Shown here: one piece after another, positions 1 to 9,869 of the stretch | Position numbering within the stretch: position 1 is the first letter of the stretch | Layout: each line of letters opens with the position of its first letter | From: Asparagopsis taxiformis | Taxonomy: Eukaryota; Rhodophyta; Florideophyceae; Bonnemaisoniales; Bonnemaisoniaceae | Length of the DNA stretch: 51,087 nucleotides | Assembly: GCA_030407315.1 (NCBI GenBank) | Contig: JALQPE010000214.1 | Location: 1-51,087, forward strand | Direction: 5' to 3' | Position numbers and translations under genes: made by a program | The notes under the pieces: generated by a model | Seen by the model: the letters and a program-made list of their open reading frames with translations, nothing else | Databases searched by the model: none | What the model was told of the DNA's origin: nothing

Positions 1-37
1 AATTGTGCATCACAGTATCGGCTGGTAAGATTTGTTA

Positions 38-934
38 ATGCTCTTGCAGCGTGCGGTAGAGAAAGTTGTGGAACAGGTTAATCGAAGCACTTTGTCAACC
101 CCAGGGGGTGGCTACCCACATGGTGAGATTGACGGTGCATGCACGAGTGGAACGGCTATTAGCGGACCTGTCCAGATTCCAATCTCATTGAGCACTGAGC
201 TATTCCGGGAAATGCTAAAGGGAACAGCAGAAACCTATCGAGGGGGGTATTACAAAGTGTACCCAGGGCTTCACGCGGCAGTGGCTGGAAATGGCGGAGA
301 AGCTGTGAACATTACGTGTTCCAGTTTTTCCACACTATCGGATCTGCTAGGATTGGGGCACAGATGGCGAACTGAGTCTCTGGTTTATAGGCGTAACATA
401 AGCAACTCGGAAGGGGAGGAGAATGAAGAGTGTAGTGACATGAACGGAACAGCGAGGCCATGTGCTCTGCGGTTGTTTGGTACGATATTGTGCTCGGAAA
501 CGATGGAAGCACAGTCGACATCTGTTGCAATTGGCAGTAGCTCGTTCTGCATTGCCGGATCTAAATCGAACGTATGGTGTCTGGCTCGCAACGGTAGTGC
601 TGTAGTCCAAGGTGAATATGTGAACGGAATGGAGCTGCAGGAATGTCCCTCGATATGTGGCGTGCACGGGGGGTTCGATGGTGACGGGGGTCTAGAAGGG
701 TGGAGAAGCGAAAGAAAGAAATGTTTCCGCATTGAATGGGAACCTACGACGCAAAGGAAAAGAGGAAGGGCTGGTGACATGTTGTGGGGAACATTGAGAG
801 TGCATATGCCGTATGTCATATTCCGTGGTGTGGAAGAACCATGTAGAATAGGCAAGTTAATATCGGAAGATGTGGTCAATGATGTGGTGGGGTATAGTGT
901 GTCAGAGAAAAGGGCAGAGGAGTACATAAAATGA
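38..934 (+). CDS. Probable C-terminal part of a CMC-type transposase (partial)
   Basis: The reading frame opens just inside the window edge; the first ATG is at 38 and an in-frame stop lies at 26, so the N-terminal part is outside the window, in another frame or lost. I do not recognise a catalytic motif. The assignment rests on position and on weak likeness. A hydrophobic stretch near the end (around residues 255-275, containing MLWGTLRVHMPYVIFR) resembles the C-terminal end of the transposase at 40417-43455 (ISGTVHIVRSNF). Both genes also face a minus-strand coiled-coil gene at a distance of about 80-130 bp. The product is Cys- and Gly-rich. Alternatively it could be an unrelated orphan ORF. 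Confidence 0.4.
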   Translation: MLLQRAVEKVVEQVNRSTLSTPGGGYPHGEIDGACTSGTAISGPVQIPISLSTELFREMLKGTAETYRGGYYKVYPGLHAAVAGNGGEAVNITCSSFSTLSDLLGLGHRWRTESLVYRRNISNSEGEENEECSDMNGTARPCALRLFGTILCSETMEAQSTSVAIGSSSFCIAGSKSNVWCLARNGSAVVQGEYVNGMELQECPSICGVHGGFDGDGGLEGWRSERKKCFRIEWEPTTQRKRGRAGDMLWGTLRVHMPYVIFRGVEEPCRIGKLISEDVVNDVVGYSVSEKRAEEYIK

Positions 935-1060
935 TACAGGTAGTGAGATGAACATGGAAGAACTAGTTTAATTATTCTGAAGCATACATTGCGGAGCAGA
1001 GGCAAGCAATGGGAACTACTACAGTCACATGAAGACGGCGGTGTTCCAGCTAGAACAGTT

Positions 1061-2734
1061 CTACATGCCAATTAAAGAAATACCAAGTTCATCATCCTCC
1101 TCGAGAGGTACACAATCATGATTGGAAACTGGTCTGTTTGCTGGGTTATCTTCTGAGCGCTCAGTATGTCTGACGCCTGGAACGAAACGGACAGACTCGT
1201 ATTCTTGTGCTGTTAGGTTTCTCTTCTTTCTAATGATCCCCGTGAGGCAGTCACCTCCCATGAGGTAGTCCCGGAGCTCAAGATGTCCCCATGTAACGCG
1301 CAAGGGGAATCCATCCTTCCCAAAATGAGATGTAGGCTGTTGTTTCAGGGCTTCGTTAAATAAACCTTGGAGGCATATTTCAATCTTATAACATGCTTGA
1401 ATAGCATGAGGTTCATGACAGAGCATCTCCAGTTGTGTACATTGGCAAAAACTGCATAACAATATCATAGCTAGAGTAAGAAAGGAGAATGAACAGACAG
1501 CCAACTTCTCCACTCGCGTACTCGCAATGTTTTCACCATCGATATCACCGCTCACCTGAACTATGTAAGTAACCTGAATGTGAAGCTCAGGACGGCTCAG
1601 AATGAAATTTGAGAAGATGGAATCATTTTTTGAATACACTTCGAGAGCTTCTTCTCCTGTTCCGTAAGCTCTCGAAGTTGTCGGAATAGAGTCAGGTGGA
1701 CACATTTCTGTTGTGGAAACAGCATGGGCAGGAGAAACATCCACAGTTGACTTCATATCTCGGTGGATGAGGAAGAATGCTTGTTTGACCAATTCCATTT
1801 TCATCTGTTTCCGGGAAGTGTTGAAGAACTGTGTAAGCTGCCGTAGTGCAGAGGTAATAATCGGAATAGACTGTAAGTCAGACGGAGAAAGGTTGGATAC
1901 AGCGGAAGAAGATGAAGAGGATGTACCAGTACGGCGTGCTTCTTTCGAACCAGACAGTCGGCGACGCTTTGAAAGAGTAACCTGCAAATGCGTAGACTGT
2001 TCCACGTTTCGTTCTGCCTCCGTGGGCATCGAAATATCCATGGCATGGAAAAGAGCTCGTTGGGAAATGTGCAGCCAAGACGGCTTTTCGATGGGCACTA
2101 CTGTAGCATTGCGTAGTGCATAGTCTCGAGATAGAGTATTGCTGTTCAAGTCCTCATCCTCCCCAGGATCGAGGACCCCAGCATTCCTGCTCGTCGAGTC
2201 CTTCCATCGCACAATTCTGTCATTTGCCATTGAAATAAACGCAGTTCCGATAATAGAGCGTTTTAAGAACACATGTCGTTTACCTACTGCCGTTCCGATA
2301 AGAGATCTCTTAGATTGCCTTACCTCAGAATTTGAACTTGAAGTCTGCGAAAACGACAGGGCAGCAAGAAGCAACGTTGTGCAGGAATCCACCTGTGGTG
2401 ATGTTGCAGACCTCGAATTACAATTGTTGAGCAAATTGGCGTCAACAAAGGTTTGAACAAGCTCTGCAACAGTTCTGAAAGCGACGAATCGAGATGTCAC
2501 CTGCCTGTTGTTGAACAGAGAAGACACCAGCGTGGCAATTTGACCTGCTTTTCTTGATCTCTCATCCAGAACAACTGAAGGGACTGTGTTTGTTCCGGCA
2601 GCAGCGGAAGCCATGTATCGAATACACGCCAGCTCCAATTGAATAGACGAAAGGGAATCGCGCATGTACTGTTCGAGGGATGCGAACCGTTCTTCGAACT
2701 TTGCAAACCTAGTCAAAGAAAAATCATCTCTCAT
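1061..2734 (-). CDS. Hypothetical coiled-coil protein, convergent with a transposase remnant
   Basis: An uninterrupted 557-codon frame starting at an ATG. The N-terminus is acidic/amphipathic with a short predicted coiled coil (residues about 10-40, KFEERFASLEQYMRD). A Ser-rich run lies in the middle, followed by a strongly hydrophobic segment near residues 400-425 (FSFLTLAMILLCSF) that could be a membrane helix or a buried helix, and an acidic tail. I do not recognise the family. Its place matters: it converges on the transposase-like frame at 38-934, just as the coiled-coil gene at 43533-45816 converges on the transposase at 40417-43455. It is therefore probably the second gene of the same kind of DNA transposon, comparable in position to accessory proteins of CACTA-type elements. 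No enzymatic motif was seen. Confidence 0.6.
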   Translation of the reverse strand: MRDDFSLTRFAKFEERFASLEQYMRDSLSSIQLELACIRYMASAAAGTNTVPSVVLDERSRKAGQIATLVSSLFNNRQVTSRFVAFRTVAELVQTFVDANLLNNCNSRSATSPQVDSCTTLLLAALSFSQTSSSNSEVRQSKRSLIGTAVGKRHVFLKRSIIGTAFISMANDRIVRWKDSTSRNAGVLDPGEDEDLNSNTLSRDYALRNATVVPIEKPSWLHISQRALFHAMDISMPTEAERNVEQSTHLQVTLSKRRRLSGSKEARRTGTSSSSSSAVSNLSPSDLQSIPIITSALRQLTQFFNTSRKQMKMELVKQAFFLIHRDMKSTVDVSPAHAVSTTEMCPPDSIPTTSRAYGTGEEALEVYSKNDSIFSNFILSRPELHIQVTYIVQVSGDIDGENIASTRVEKLAVCSFSFLTLAMILLCSFCQCTQLEMLCHEPHAIQACYKIEICLQGLFNEALKQQPTSHFGKDGFPLRVTWGHLELRDYLMGGDCLTGIIRKKRNLTAQEYESVRFVPGVRHTERSEDNPANRPVSNHDCVPLEEDDELGISLIGM

Positions 2735-3036
2735 TTTTGCTGGAAACCGTTGAACGGTTCACGCCCAGGATAGAGTACTTGAGTAGAACTGGAAACGTTG
2801 CTGAGGAGAAGGGAAGGATAAGTAGAAGAGACCAGGGGGAAACTTGTCTCGAGCATGGACGGAAGATGTAACGGATAAGGACATTGGTACGGCCGTTACA
2901 AAAGCTGCGGGCAGTAACGGTCCTGGGCATACCCAAAAGCAATGGAGCCAGCAATGCAATCAGCCAGAGAAGTTATTTTGGTTACATCTCTATGTGTTTG
3001 CAGAACGTAGGCTAAGGTATATTCGGGGCAAGGAAA

Positions 3037-3149
3037 TTGGTAATCTTTTTTGCGCTGAAATTGCTGCAGTAAAGAGTGATCTACCCAAGTGCATTTAGGT
3101 AGATCAGTTTTTACTGCAGTAATTTCATAGCTAGAAAAATTACCGAAAT
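3037..3149. repeat. Fold-back (MITE-like) inverted repeat, diverged copy
   Basis: The two arms, about 3037-3083 and 3099-3147, are imperfect reverse complements around a short loop that contains AAGTGCA. The arms share the core TACTGCAGTAA-like segment and GATCTAC with the better preserved copy at 3538-3665, so both belong to one family. It lies in the 1.1 kb gene-free stretch 2735-3851 upstream of the coiled-coil gene. No target duplication could be assigned. Confidence 0.75.
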
Positions 3150-3537
3150 TTAATCTCAGCACTATGTAAGCAGCACTAGCTGACTATGTAGATGACCACG
3201 GCTCAGTTTGTTCTTCCGGGCTGTTTTGTTGCTAGGAGCGTTAACGCTATAATTATAGAAGCGTTAAACTTCATACCACATAGAATGTACATTGAGCAGC
3301 TTTTCCTGCGTGTGGTACATGCATGATGTACGAAATGCGAGAATGGATGTACAATGTACAAGACAGTTGTGGTACCTGCATTTCTCTCTACATTGTCATT
3401 GTGCTGAAAAACAAGCGGAGACCGTCCGCATGTGGAACAAGGCAAACAACTAAGAACGGCTGGTATCCAAACCTCAGCCTTCGACATGCCATGTAGGGTT
3501 GTGTGGTGCCCGTGGGTATGCCAGAACACATACAAGG

Positions 3538-3665
3538 GCGTAAAATTTGGTAATTTTTTGGGCTCTAAAATTACTGCAGTAAAAACTGATCTAGCAAAGT
3601 GCACTCGGGTAGATCAGTTTTTACTGCAGTAATTTTTGAGCCCAAAAAATTACCAAATTTTACGC
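3538..3665. repeat. Fold-back (MITE-like) inverted repeat, well preserved
   Basis: The arms of about 56 bases (3538-3593 and 3610-3665) are almost perfect reverse complements, separated by a 16-base loop with AAAGTGCACTCGGG. The outer ends read GCGTAAAATTTGG and the complement. This is the shape of a miniature inverted-repeat element or of two abutting transposon ends. Apart from this unit and its older relative at 3037-3149 I see nothing in 2735-3851. Confidence 0.85.
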
Positions 3666-3851
3666 ACAGAATATACCTTGTCCAACCTTATGCAGACCCA
3701 TTACGTACCAAACGGGAAATTCTTCTACGCATTGCTTGCTTGGGGGGAAAGAGTACATTACGATAAAAATAAATTGAATGTATGGGAAACAGAGTGAAAA
3801 CATTAATGGAGAACGATTTACTAGTGAAATTTGACTGTGAGAGGGTAACAG

Positions 3852-6110
3852 CTAGACAGTGAAGTAATCATGACCGTATTCGATAAACAGCTCGGATCCA
3901 GCTGAGATAGCCTCGTTAGCAGTAACACATACAACTTGGTAGCTAGGCACAGAGCTCTCACTGATGAGTTCTTGTACAGGGGAGGAGAAACTAACATTAG
4001 CAGTTCGCGACGGGCGATCGGTTCCCTCTGCTGGATCCACGAACGTTGGGTCGTTGATTTTCGAAGCAGCGCAATACTCGAATGGAACAATGAAGATGGG
4101 GCGGCTAGACGTAGACGGAAGCAAGCAGGTGATATTTGGGTCCTTGATTTGAACTGCGTACTTCCGGAAGCGCTCAATCGAGAACGAAGTCGGACCCGTA
4201 CCAAACGTCTTCAGTTTTGCTTGGTAGAGATCCTTGTAAACCACTGCCCCAAAATATATTTCCCTGATATCGTCGGGTACTATAGTACCCGACGATATCT
4301 CCTGGATCAATATCAACTCTTGCGAAGAGTCCATCACCAGCTGCAGGTATAGTTGAAGTTGCAACGTATACATTGTGTGCCATTGTATCAATTGATAGCA
4401 GAGTTTTACTATCCATGGTGGACAACAAGCCCAGCAGTGATTGTGGCCATTTGTGAATAGGAAGGTCTATCAAGTCATTGTGCTGGTCTGGGATGCACCA
4501 AATGGCGGTCAGAAAGCTGATGAGGTGGGGTGGTAGTTGTGTCGAACTTGGTAAACTGGAGGGGTTCTTCGAGTGGGAATCGTCATCGGAAGTTCCGAGT
4601 TGAGAAGTGGCCAGCTGCTGCAGGGCGGGCGTGGACTGTTGAGCAAAGTTCCCAATAGAGACCTGCTGCAGAAATGCAAGATTGACTCTAGGAAGGGATA
4701 GTTCAAAGCAGTCCGTGAACTTCTCACACCCCACAAACCTCCTGTACTGACCGTGGTGCATAGTAAGGCATGGAACTGCAGTAGAGAAAGTGCCAGCAAA
4801 CATGTACACGACCAAGTCTCCCTGGTTTGAGAAACGTCCAATGAGCTCTTGCATGAGAGCTACGGTCTTCTGCTCGGGGCGCAACGTAACCTTTTCTTGT
4901 CCTTGTCCAAATATTTCACTGTCTCCGATGCTGTGATGCGCGGGATGTTGTCGATGACATTTGTCCAAGCCTTGAACCTAGAAGGGATGTATCCTGCATT
5001 TCGGTAGTTCACCATCCCCCAGCCTTCTTTACCCTTACCCAGCTTCGTAGCATGTACAACCAGCTCGACCATATTTAACAAACTGGTTGTAATCCTATAT
5101 GGAGGCGAAGTAAAATGGGTGGGGCTCCGAGTACAGACGATAGGCTGCGAATCAACCGCGAACATAGGACTACCCGTAGAGTATTTCACTTTGCGAAGCT
5201 CGTATACCCAATTGTAGAACAGAGCAGCAGATGTGAATATGAGAACATGACCACCCTTGCGCGTCACCTTGGAAATTTCAGCTACCGTGTCTTCGATTTC
5301 TTCCTGACGGAGGACATCGTAACCAGAGTTTCCTCTGCCAGACATACGCCTAGTATTGTACGGCGGGTCAGTGAGTACCAACTGAGCACCTTCCCGGATT
5401 TGCGGCTTTCGAGGATTGTCAATAGCGTCATAGTTCTTCAAAAGGTCTCTGAAGCTGCAGTTGAAAGTATGCAGGACAGATCCTTTCATGTTGTCCATTT
5501 CTGGAGGAATCAACACTTCATCTTCTGCACGCATGGATTTTATATCAGCTCTGGCCGCTTCGACGGTACCGCTGTTACCGCTATTCCTGCTCGAGCTTCC
5601 TGCACCAGAAGGGCTTTCATCTAGACGTCTGCGTTTAGCATTCGGGCTCGTTCCGTTCCCGCCGGGCGGAGAATCCCGTACTGGAGAAGCTGTTCTCTCA
5701 GTGTCTCCGAACAGCTCCTCATTAGGGTCGGGCGTTGATTGTGGCTCTTCTGTGAGGCTGAATGCCGTGAGTTGCCTTTCAACCATACCCAGAGCCCGAA
5801 TAGTCGTAAACCTCCCAGCATCTGGGGAACCAGTCGACGCCTGGAAGCCCTGTAGGAAAGGTATTGCTCGCGGTGAAGAAACGGTTTGGTCGAACAATTC
5901 TTTGTGCCGAAAGATCGTCATTATGTGCTCCCAGAAGGACGTTGCGCAGAGGCGCATCTGAGCATCTTGCAGCAGCGTACGATGGACAGCCGCACTCGAG
6001 ATGCTTGCCGAGTGCTGCACTCTTCGAACAGCTCCTCTGCTGTGCAACAAAGTCTTCAGCTCTCGAAGCGGTGCGAAGCCCCTATTTTCCGAGTCCAGGA
6101 CGTGGTACAC
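3852..6110 (-). pseudogene. DNA methyltransferase-SET fusion gene, copy A (frame-broken)
   Basis: Three overlapping minus-strand frames (6110-4860, 4968-4174, 4391-3852) line up with the intact copy at 46476-48935. The first holds a KRRR nuclear-localisation-like cluster and the methyltransferase catalytic motif TDPPYNTRR (Asp about residue 248). The second holds the motif I region and the start of SET (GDGLFARVDIDPGD). The third holds the end of SET (KINDP, then GSELFIEYG). The first break is a one-base deficit at an AAAA run (plus-strand 4892-4895). The second is a 31-bp insertion that builds a perfect palindrome at 4266-4299. Motif I reads YMFAGTF where copies B and C have D(P/F)FSGT, so the expected Asp is Tyr. 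The 5' end runs without an ATG into the GACAGT repeats, so the ParB-like part is missing. Probably inactive. Confidence 0.8.
4266..4299. repeat. 34-bp perfect palindrome inside the SET domain of copy A
   Basis: The arms GATATCGTCGGGTAC and GTACCCGACGATATC surround TATA. One arm is the normal coding sequence for Gly-Asp-Ile-Val-Gly-Tyr; the other is its inverted copy, carried within a 31-bp insertion that shifts the SET frame. This is the footprint of a local template switch or a hairpin-mediated repair event. Confidence 0.9.
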
Positions 6111-6120
6111 TACGGTGTTG

Positions 6121-6381
6121 AGAATGAAAAAAGACAGTAAATTTACTGTCTGAGACAGTAAAAATTACTGTCTGGCCAAGACAGTGCGCGGAGACAGTAA
6201 AATTTACTGTCTGGAAATTTCAGAATACTGCTGCAGCAGTAAACTGGCACGAAATCTGCACTACGGTGTTGAAAAGGGGGCCTCAGACAGTACTGCGAGA
6301 CAGTGATTTTTACTGTCTGAGACAGTAAAAATCACTATGCGGCAAATGAAAATTAATGCCACACTTGGAGACAGTGATTTG
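6121..6381. repeat. GACAGT / ACTGTC palindromic repeat tract, left half
   Basis: At least eight copies of GACAGTAAA or its complement TTTACTGTC are packed in both orientations, several making short palindromes such as GACAGTAAATTTACTGTC. The tract begins right at the truncated 5' end of copy A and continues on the far side of the retrotransposon at 20074, so the retrotransposon has split one tract. Dense short subterminal repeats in both orientations are typical of CACTA-type element ends, but no element boundary is defined here. Confidence 0.8.
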
Positions 6382-7046
6382 TGTGGAACCACGTTAGTTC
6401 TAGAAGTAGCTGGTACGAGCCAGTGGACACGCTGTCCTTACGAAACGAAACGAAACGAGCAGTCCACCCGCTGGTGTTTTGACTGTATGTTAGGTAGGAC
6501 GGTAGAGATAGGTTAGCGAGTAGACACGAGCGTCACGACGCAACAATCCACGCGAGGATTACGTTAGCAAACGAGGTGGTACCCCACCGGAGGCGCTCTC
6601 AACCAAGCCCGGAGGCACTACACGCAATCAGCCTTACGTGCGGCGATGGGTAGGGAGTACGCAGCTCGACGGAGACGAAGCCTCGCTAGGCAAAACGTAA
6701 ACGTAAACGTAGAAGTCAGTCGTAGACTAGAGCCGTTGCTCGATCGTTGTCTTGTCCCCTTTCCCTCCCGGCACGATGCCAATACCTATATGGCCACGAT
6801 GGCATCGCTTTACAGTGTAAACACTGCTCGTAACGTCCCCGAATGGGAAAGGACCTTGTGGGTCACACGTAGGGACCCGTTGGTCCGTTGGCCGTTGCCA
6901 ATACGTTCGTTGCACACGTGTGCCGGTTGCGCGCGCGCATGCGCCAGCAATGTTCGTGCATTGCTGTCGCCGGTCGTATCCGCCGAAATTCGAATTCCGC
7001 GGAAAACGTAAATATTTGCAATTTCGGAATTGCCACGTATACTACA
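6382..7046 (-). repeat. 3' LTR of the chromovirus
   Basis: Almost identical to 19404-20068 over all 665 bases. The termini TG...CA and the adjoining ATTTG target duplication fix the boundary. It contains a short ACGAA microsatellite (6438-6457). The position next to the polypurine tract makes this the 3' LTR of a minus-strand element. Confidence 0.95.
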
Positions 7047-7048
7047 CA

Positions 7049-7062
7049 GCCCCACCCCCACA
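7049..7062 (-). other. Polypurine tract of the chromovirus
   Basis: Read on the minus strand the bases immediately upstream of the 3' LTR are GTGGGGGTGGGGCT, the usual kind of purine run used to prime plus-strand DNA synthesis. Confidence 0.75.
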
Positions 7063-7124
7063 CGTGGACGTCCCGGCCACGCGAGGCCCGTCAGGACGCG
7101 CCTGAGACACGGGGCCGTGGCGCC

Positions 7125-7164
7125 TTTTCGGGTACAACTGCGGACGTGGCAGTTGTCCCGAAAA
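7125..7164. repeat. Inverted repeat close to the 3' LTR
   Basis: The arms TTTTCGGG-t-ACAACTGC and GCAGTTGTCCCGAAAA can fold into a stable hairpin. A second GC-rich hairpin with arms GCCGGAGCGC / GCGCTCCGGC follows at about 7213-7239. They lie in the 595-bp stretch between the LTR and the opposite-strand ORF, where I see no gene. They could be RNA structure for termination or a promoter-proximal leader of the opposite-strand ORF. Confidence 0.6.
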
Positions 7165-7641
7165 ATCTCGTTGAAACGTACATGGCCCGGTTGGCTGATC
7201 GAATCGCCACGGCGCCGGAGCGCGCGCGTGCGCTCCGGCTCTTTCGTAATCATCGCGGCCCGCCCGTTGGCGTCGTACGTCAATGCCTCGCTTAGGCGTT
7301 TTCCTGCAACGGATGCAGTGTCCAATTCCACCACGCGGGTGTGCTTCAATTCAGCGCGATACGAGCGCAGGCCGCGGCCTTTTCGTGAATCTGCCAGCGG
7401 GCATGTCGACAACGGTCGTCCGAAGGATATTTAAGCGGCGGCTTAACGTGATAGCGATCGTCGCTCACCCTTCCTCTCACCATCGTCATCCAGGCCGTTG
7501 CCTTTCGTTCTCCCTTATCCTCTTCCCCCGCTGGGTACTACTACCTCCGTTCCTTTCGTTCTCTTGTTCCGTTTAGCCCGCGTGGCTCTCGTCGTCGTGC
7601 TCGTTGCACTCGTCGTAATTATCGTGTACAGCGTAACCACG

Positions 7642-9869
7642 ATGGTTACGACTCGTAGTACCGATGCTAACACCCCGCGGCCCGCCGGCTCTGCTGGAGG
7701 TGGAGCGAGAACCCTTCGCAGGGCGCTCCCTCCCTCGTCGGGGCCGGTGCGCCGCCAGCGACGGAAGCGTCCGTCGCGCCCGCCCCATCCGTTAGGGCGG
7801 GCGAAGCCGTTGCTTCTCAGGCCGTCGCCTCTTCGTCTCGCCCCATGGCTCCGTCTCGCCTGGTGGCTTCCGTGACGCCTGCCGAGGCTGCTAGGGCCGT
7901 CGCCCCACGTGATGATGACGCAACGGCGTCCGACTCGGGGAATTCGTCACCCGTCATTCCGGATGCCGCGGCCCCGTCGACGGGTGTAGCCGCGATGGCA
8001 GCGGCCGCTCGTTCGCGTCGTGCTGTGGCGGCGGCCCGCACGGGCGTGCCTCGTCGTGATGGCTCGCCGCGTTCTCCTCGCCAGGACCCCTCGCCGGAGG
8101 GTGGTGACCCCGTTGGGACAGTCGGCACCGCCTCACGTGGCGGTGCGGCGCTAAACGTAGGCGTCCTGACCCACGCGTGGGCTGCGTTGCCCCGCGTGGG
8201 TATCACGGATGACGATCTCGCCACGTTGGCCAGAGATCGTCTGGACGCCCGCGCGGTCGTCGACTACATGCGTTCCGCCGAGGATACGTGGGGGCGGGCA
8301 GCCGGGCGTCGTTTCGCCAACGGGCCGCCGGGATCGGAACGTTACCAGATCCCGGCGTCGATACGTTGCGACCGCTCGTGGTTGCGTGACGTCAACGACG
8401 CGATCTACGTCGACCGTATGGACGCATACTTATGGAAGGGGACGCCCGAGGAACCGCCGTTCATCTCGGTGGCGTCCGTATTCGTATGTCCGCGGACACT
8501 TTCCGAAAGGCAACGTGCCGAATGGAAGACTGCTCTTTCGTTGAGCGTCATCTCCAAAAGCGTCGTGTCGTACGATGACCACTTCGCTCTCCGCCACGTG
8601 AACGCGGACGACTATCGTGTGTCGCACGCGTCAGCTCCGTGGGTCGTCCCGAGCGAGCTCTACTTCCCGCCGTTGCCGGAAGTAGTCGAGGAGTTTCCGT
8701 ACCCCCGTGGGTCGTCCACGTTATTACCACGCGTGGTACATTATTTCACCGATGCCGTGAAGGACGCGCCTGCCCCCGTGAAGGAACGTTTCCTTATGGC
8801 CGTGGACATCGAACACGCAGCGATGCTCGCGTGCTCGCTATTCGTGGAACGTCGTGTGTTCGGGCGCGCGTGCCTACTGCCGGAGTCCACGTTGGACTTC
8901 CTGGCCGATTACGAGATGCTTCGTGCAATCCCGGTTGACGGTTCCGACACGTTTGTCTCCGTCACCAGCGCGTTGGCTGAGGTTCGCGGCGCCCTTGCGT
9001 TGGGGCCGGAGTATCGGGTTATACGTCCCGATTACGCAAGCGGCGATAACCAGGAGTTCGTCTCCGTTCGTAGCGATGGGGCTTACGTGCCGCGGGTCGC
9101 TTCCCGTTCCGAACGCCGTCGTGGCAATCGTGCCGGTTATTTCGGCGGCCTCGGGGGCAACGAGCGCCCCCGAGGGACGCGTTCTGGCCGTCGTGGCCAT
9201 CAAAACGAAGCGCCGCGTGCGCCGGATCCTCGAGAGGTCGTGCCACGCGAGGCTACGGGAGGGGGCAACGTTGCCCAGGTCGGTCGTCCGAGTGTGGCCA
9301 CGCCGGCCGAACGCGCGCCACGCTTCGTTAGCCTGGACGACCGCGTATCCGATGAGGATGCCCGTCGGCTTCTCGGTACGTCGATGTCCGCTCCGCCTCG
9401 TGCGGACGGCTGGGTTATCCGTTCCCTCATCTCGTCCGTGGCTCGCGCAGCCGAAGAGTTCAGGGCCCAGACGTTGGACCTGACTGCCCGCTTGGCAACG
9501 GAACGCGCGATTTCGGAGCGTCTCGCCGCGGCGACTCGTAGTTACGCGCCGCCCGTTGGCGTTCGTAATGAACCTTACGGTTACGCGAGTGGCGGCGGCT
9601 TCGGCGACCCCGTCGGGTATGGTCACGCAGCGGCGTACCTGCCACGCGACCCCGCTCCGGCGCGCCCTTCGGATACGCGCAGTCACGGGACTGCGGATCC
9701 TTACGCTAGGGATCCCGCGTCTCGTCGCGAGCGAGCCCCCGTGGTCACGCAGACCGTCGATCCGTACGCGCCGGGCTTCGTTCAGCCCAGTCGCAGCCGC
9801 AGCCACGATAGCCGCGGCGAAGGCCCTGGTCCGTATGACCCTGCGGGCAAGCGTTCTCGTCGCTACTAG
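7642..9869 (+). CDS. Opposite-strand accessory ORF of the chromovirus, function unknown
   Basis: A 674-codon frame (7845-9869) on the strand opposite to gag-pol, entirely inside the element. The frame is open from 7671 without an ATG. A better start is the ATG at 7642 (MVTTRSTDANTP) in the neighbouring frame, joined to the long frame by a one-base deficit at the GGGG run 7740-7743. The product of about 740 residues has an Ala/Pro/Ser-rich start, a well-structured middle (about residues 110-330 of the long frame, with WLRDVNDAIYVDRMDAYLW) and a basic Arg/Tyr/Pro/Gly-rich tail ending KRSRRY. I see no protease, RT, integrase, envelope-like membrane segment or zinc knuckle. Some plant Gypsy elements carry opposite-strand ORFs near the 3' LTR. 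It may be a regulatory, RNA-binding or captured protein. Confidence 0.65.

Noticed and set aside
23..49. A GTAAG...TTGCAG mini-intron at the window edge
   Set aside because: At 27 bases it is too short for a normal spliceosomal intron, and there is no upstream exon to judge the frame.
1061..2734. Membrane protein call from the hydrophobic segment near residue 410
   Set aside because: A single segment without signal peptide or topology support; the coiled-coil accessory role from context is more likely.
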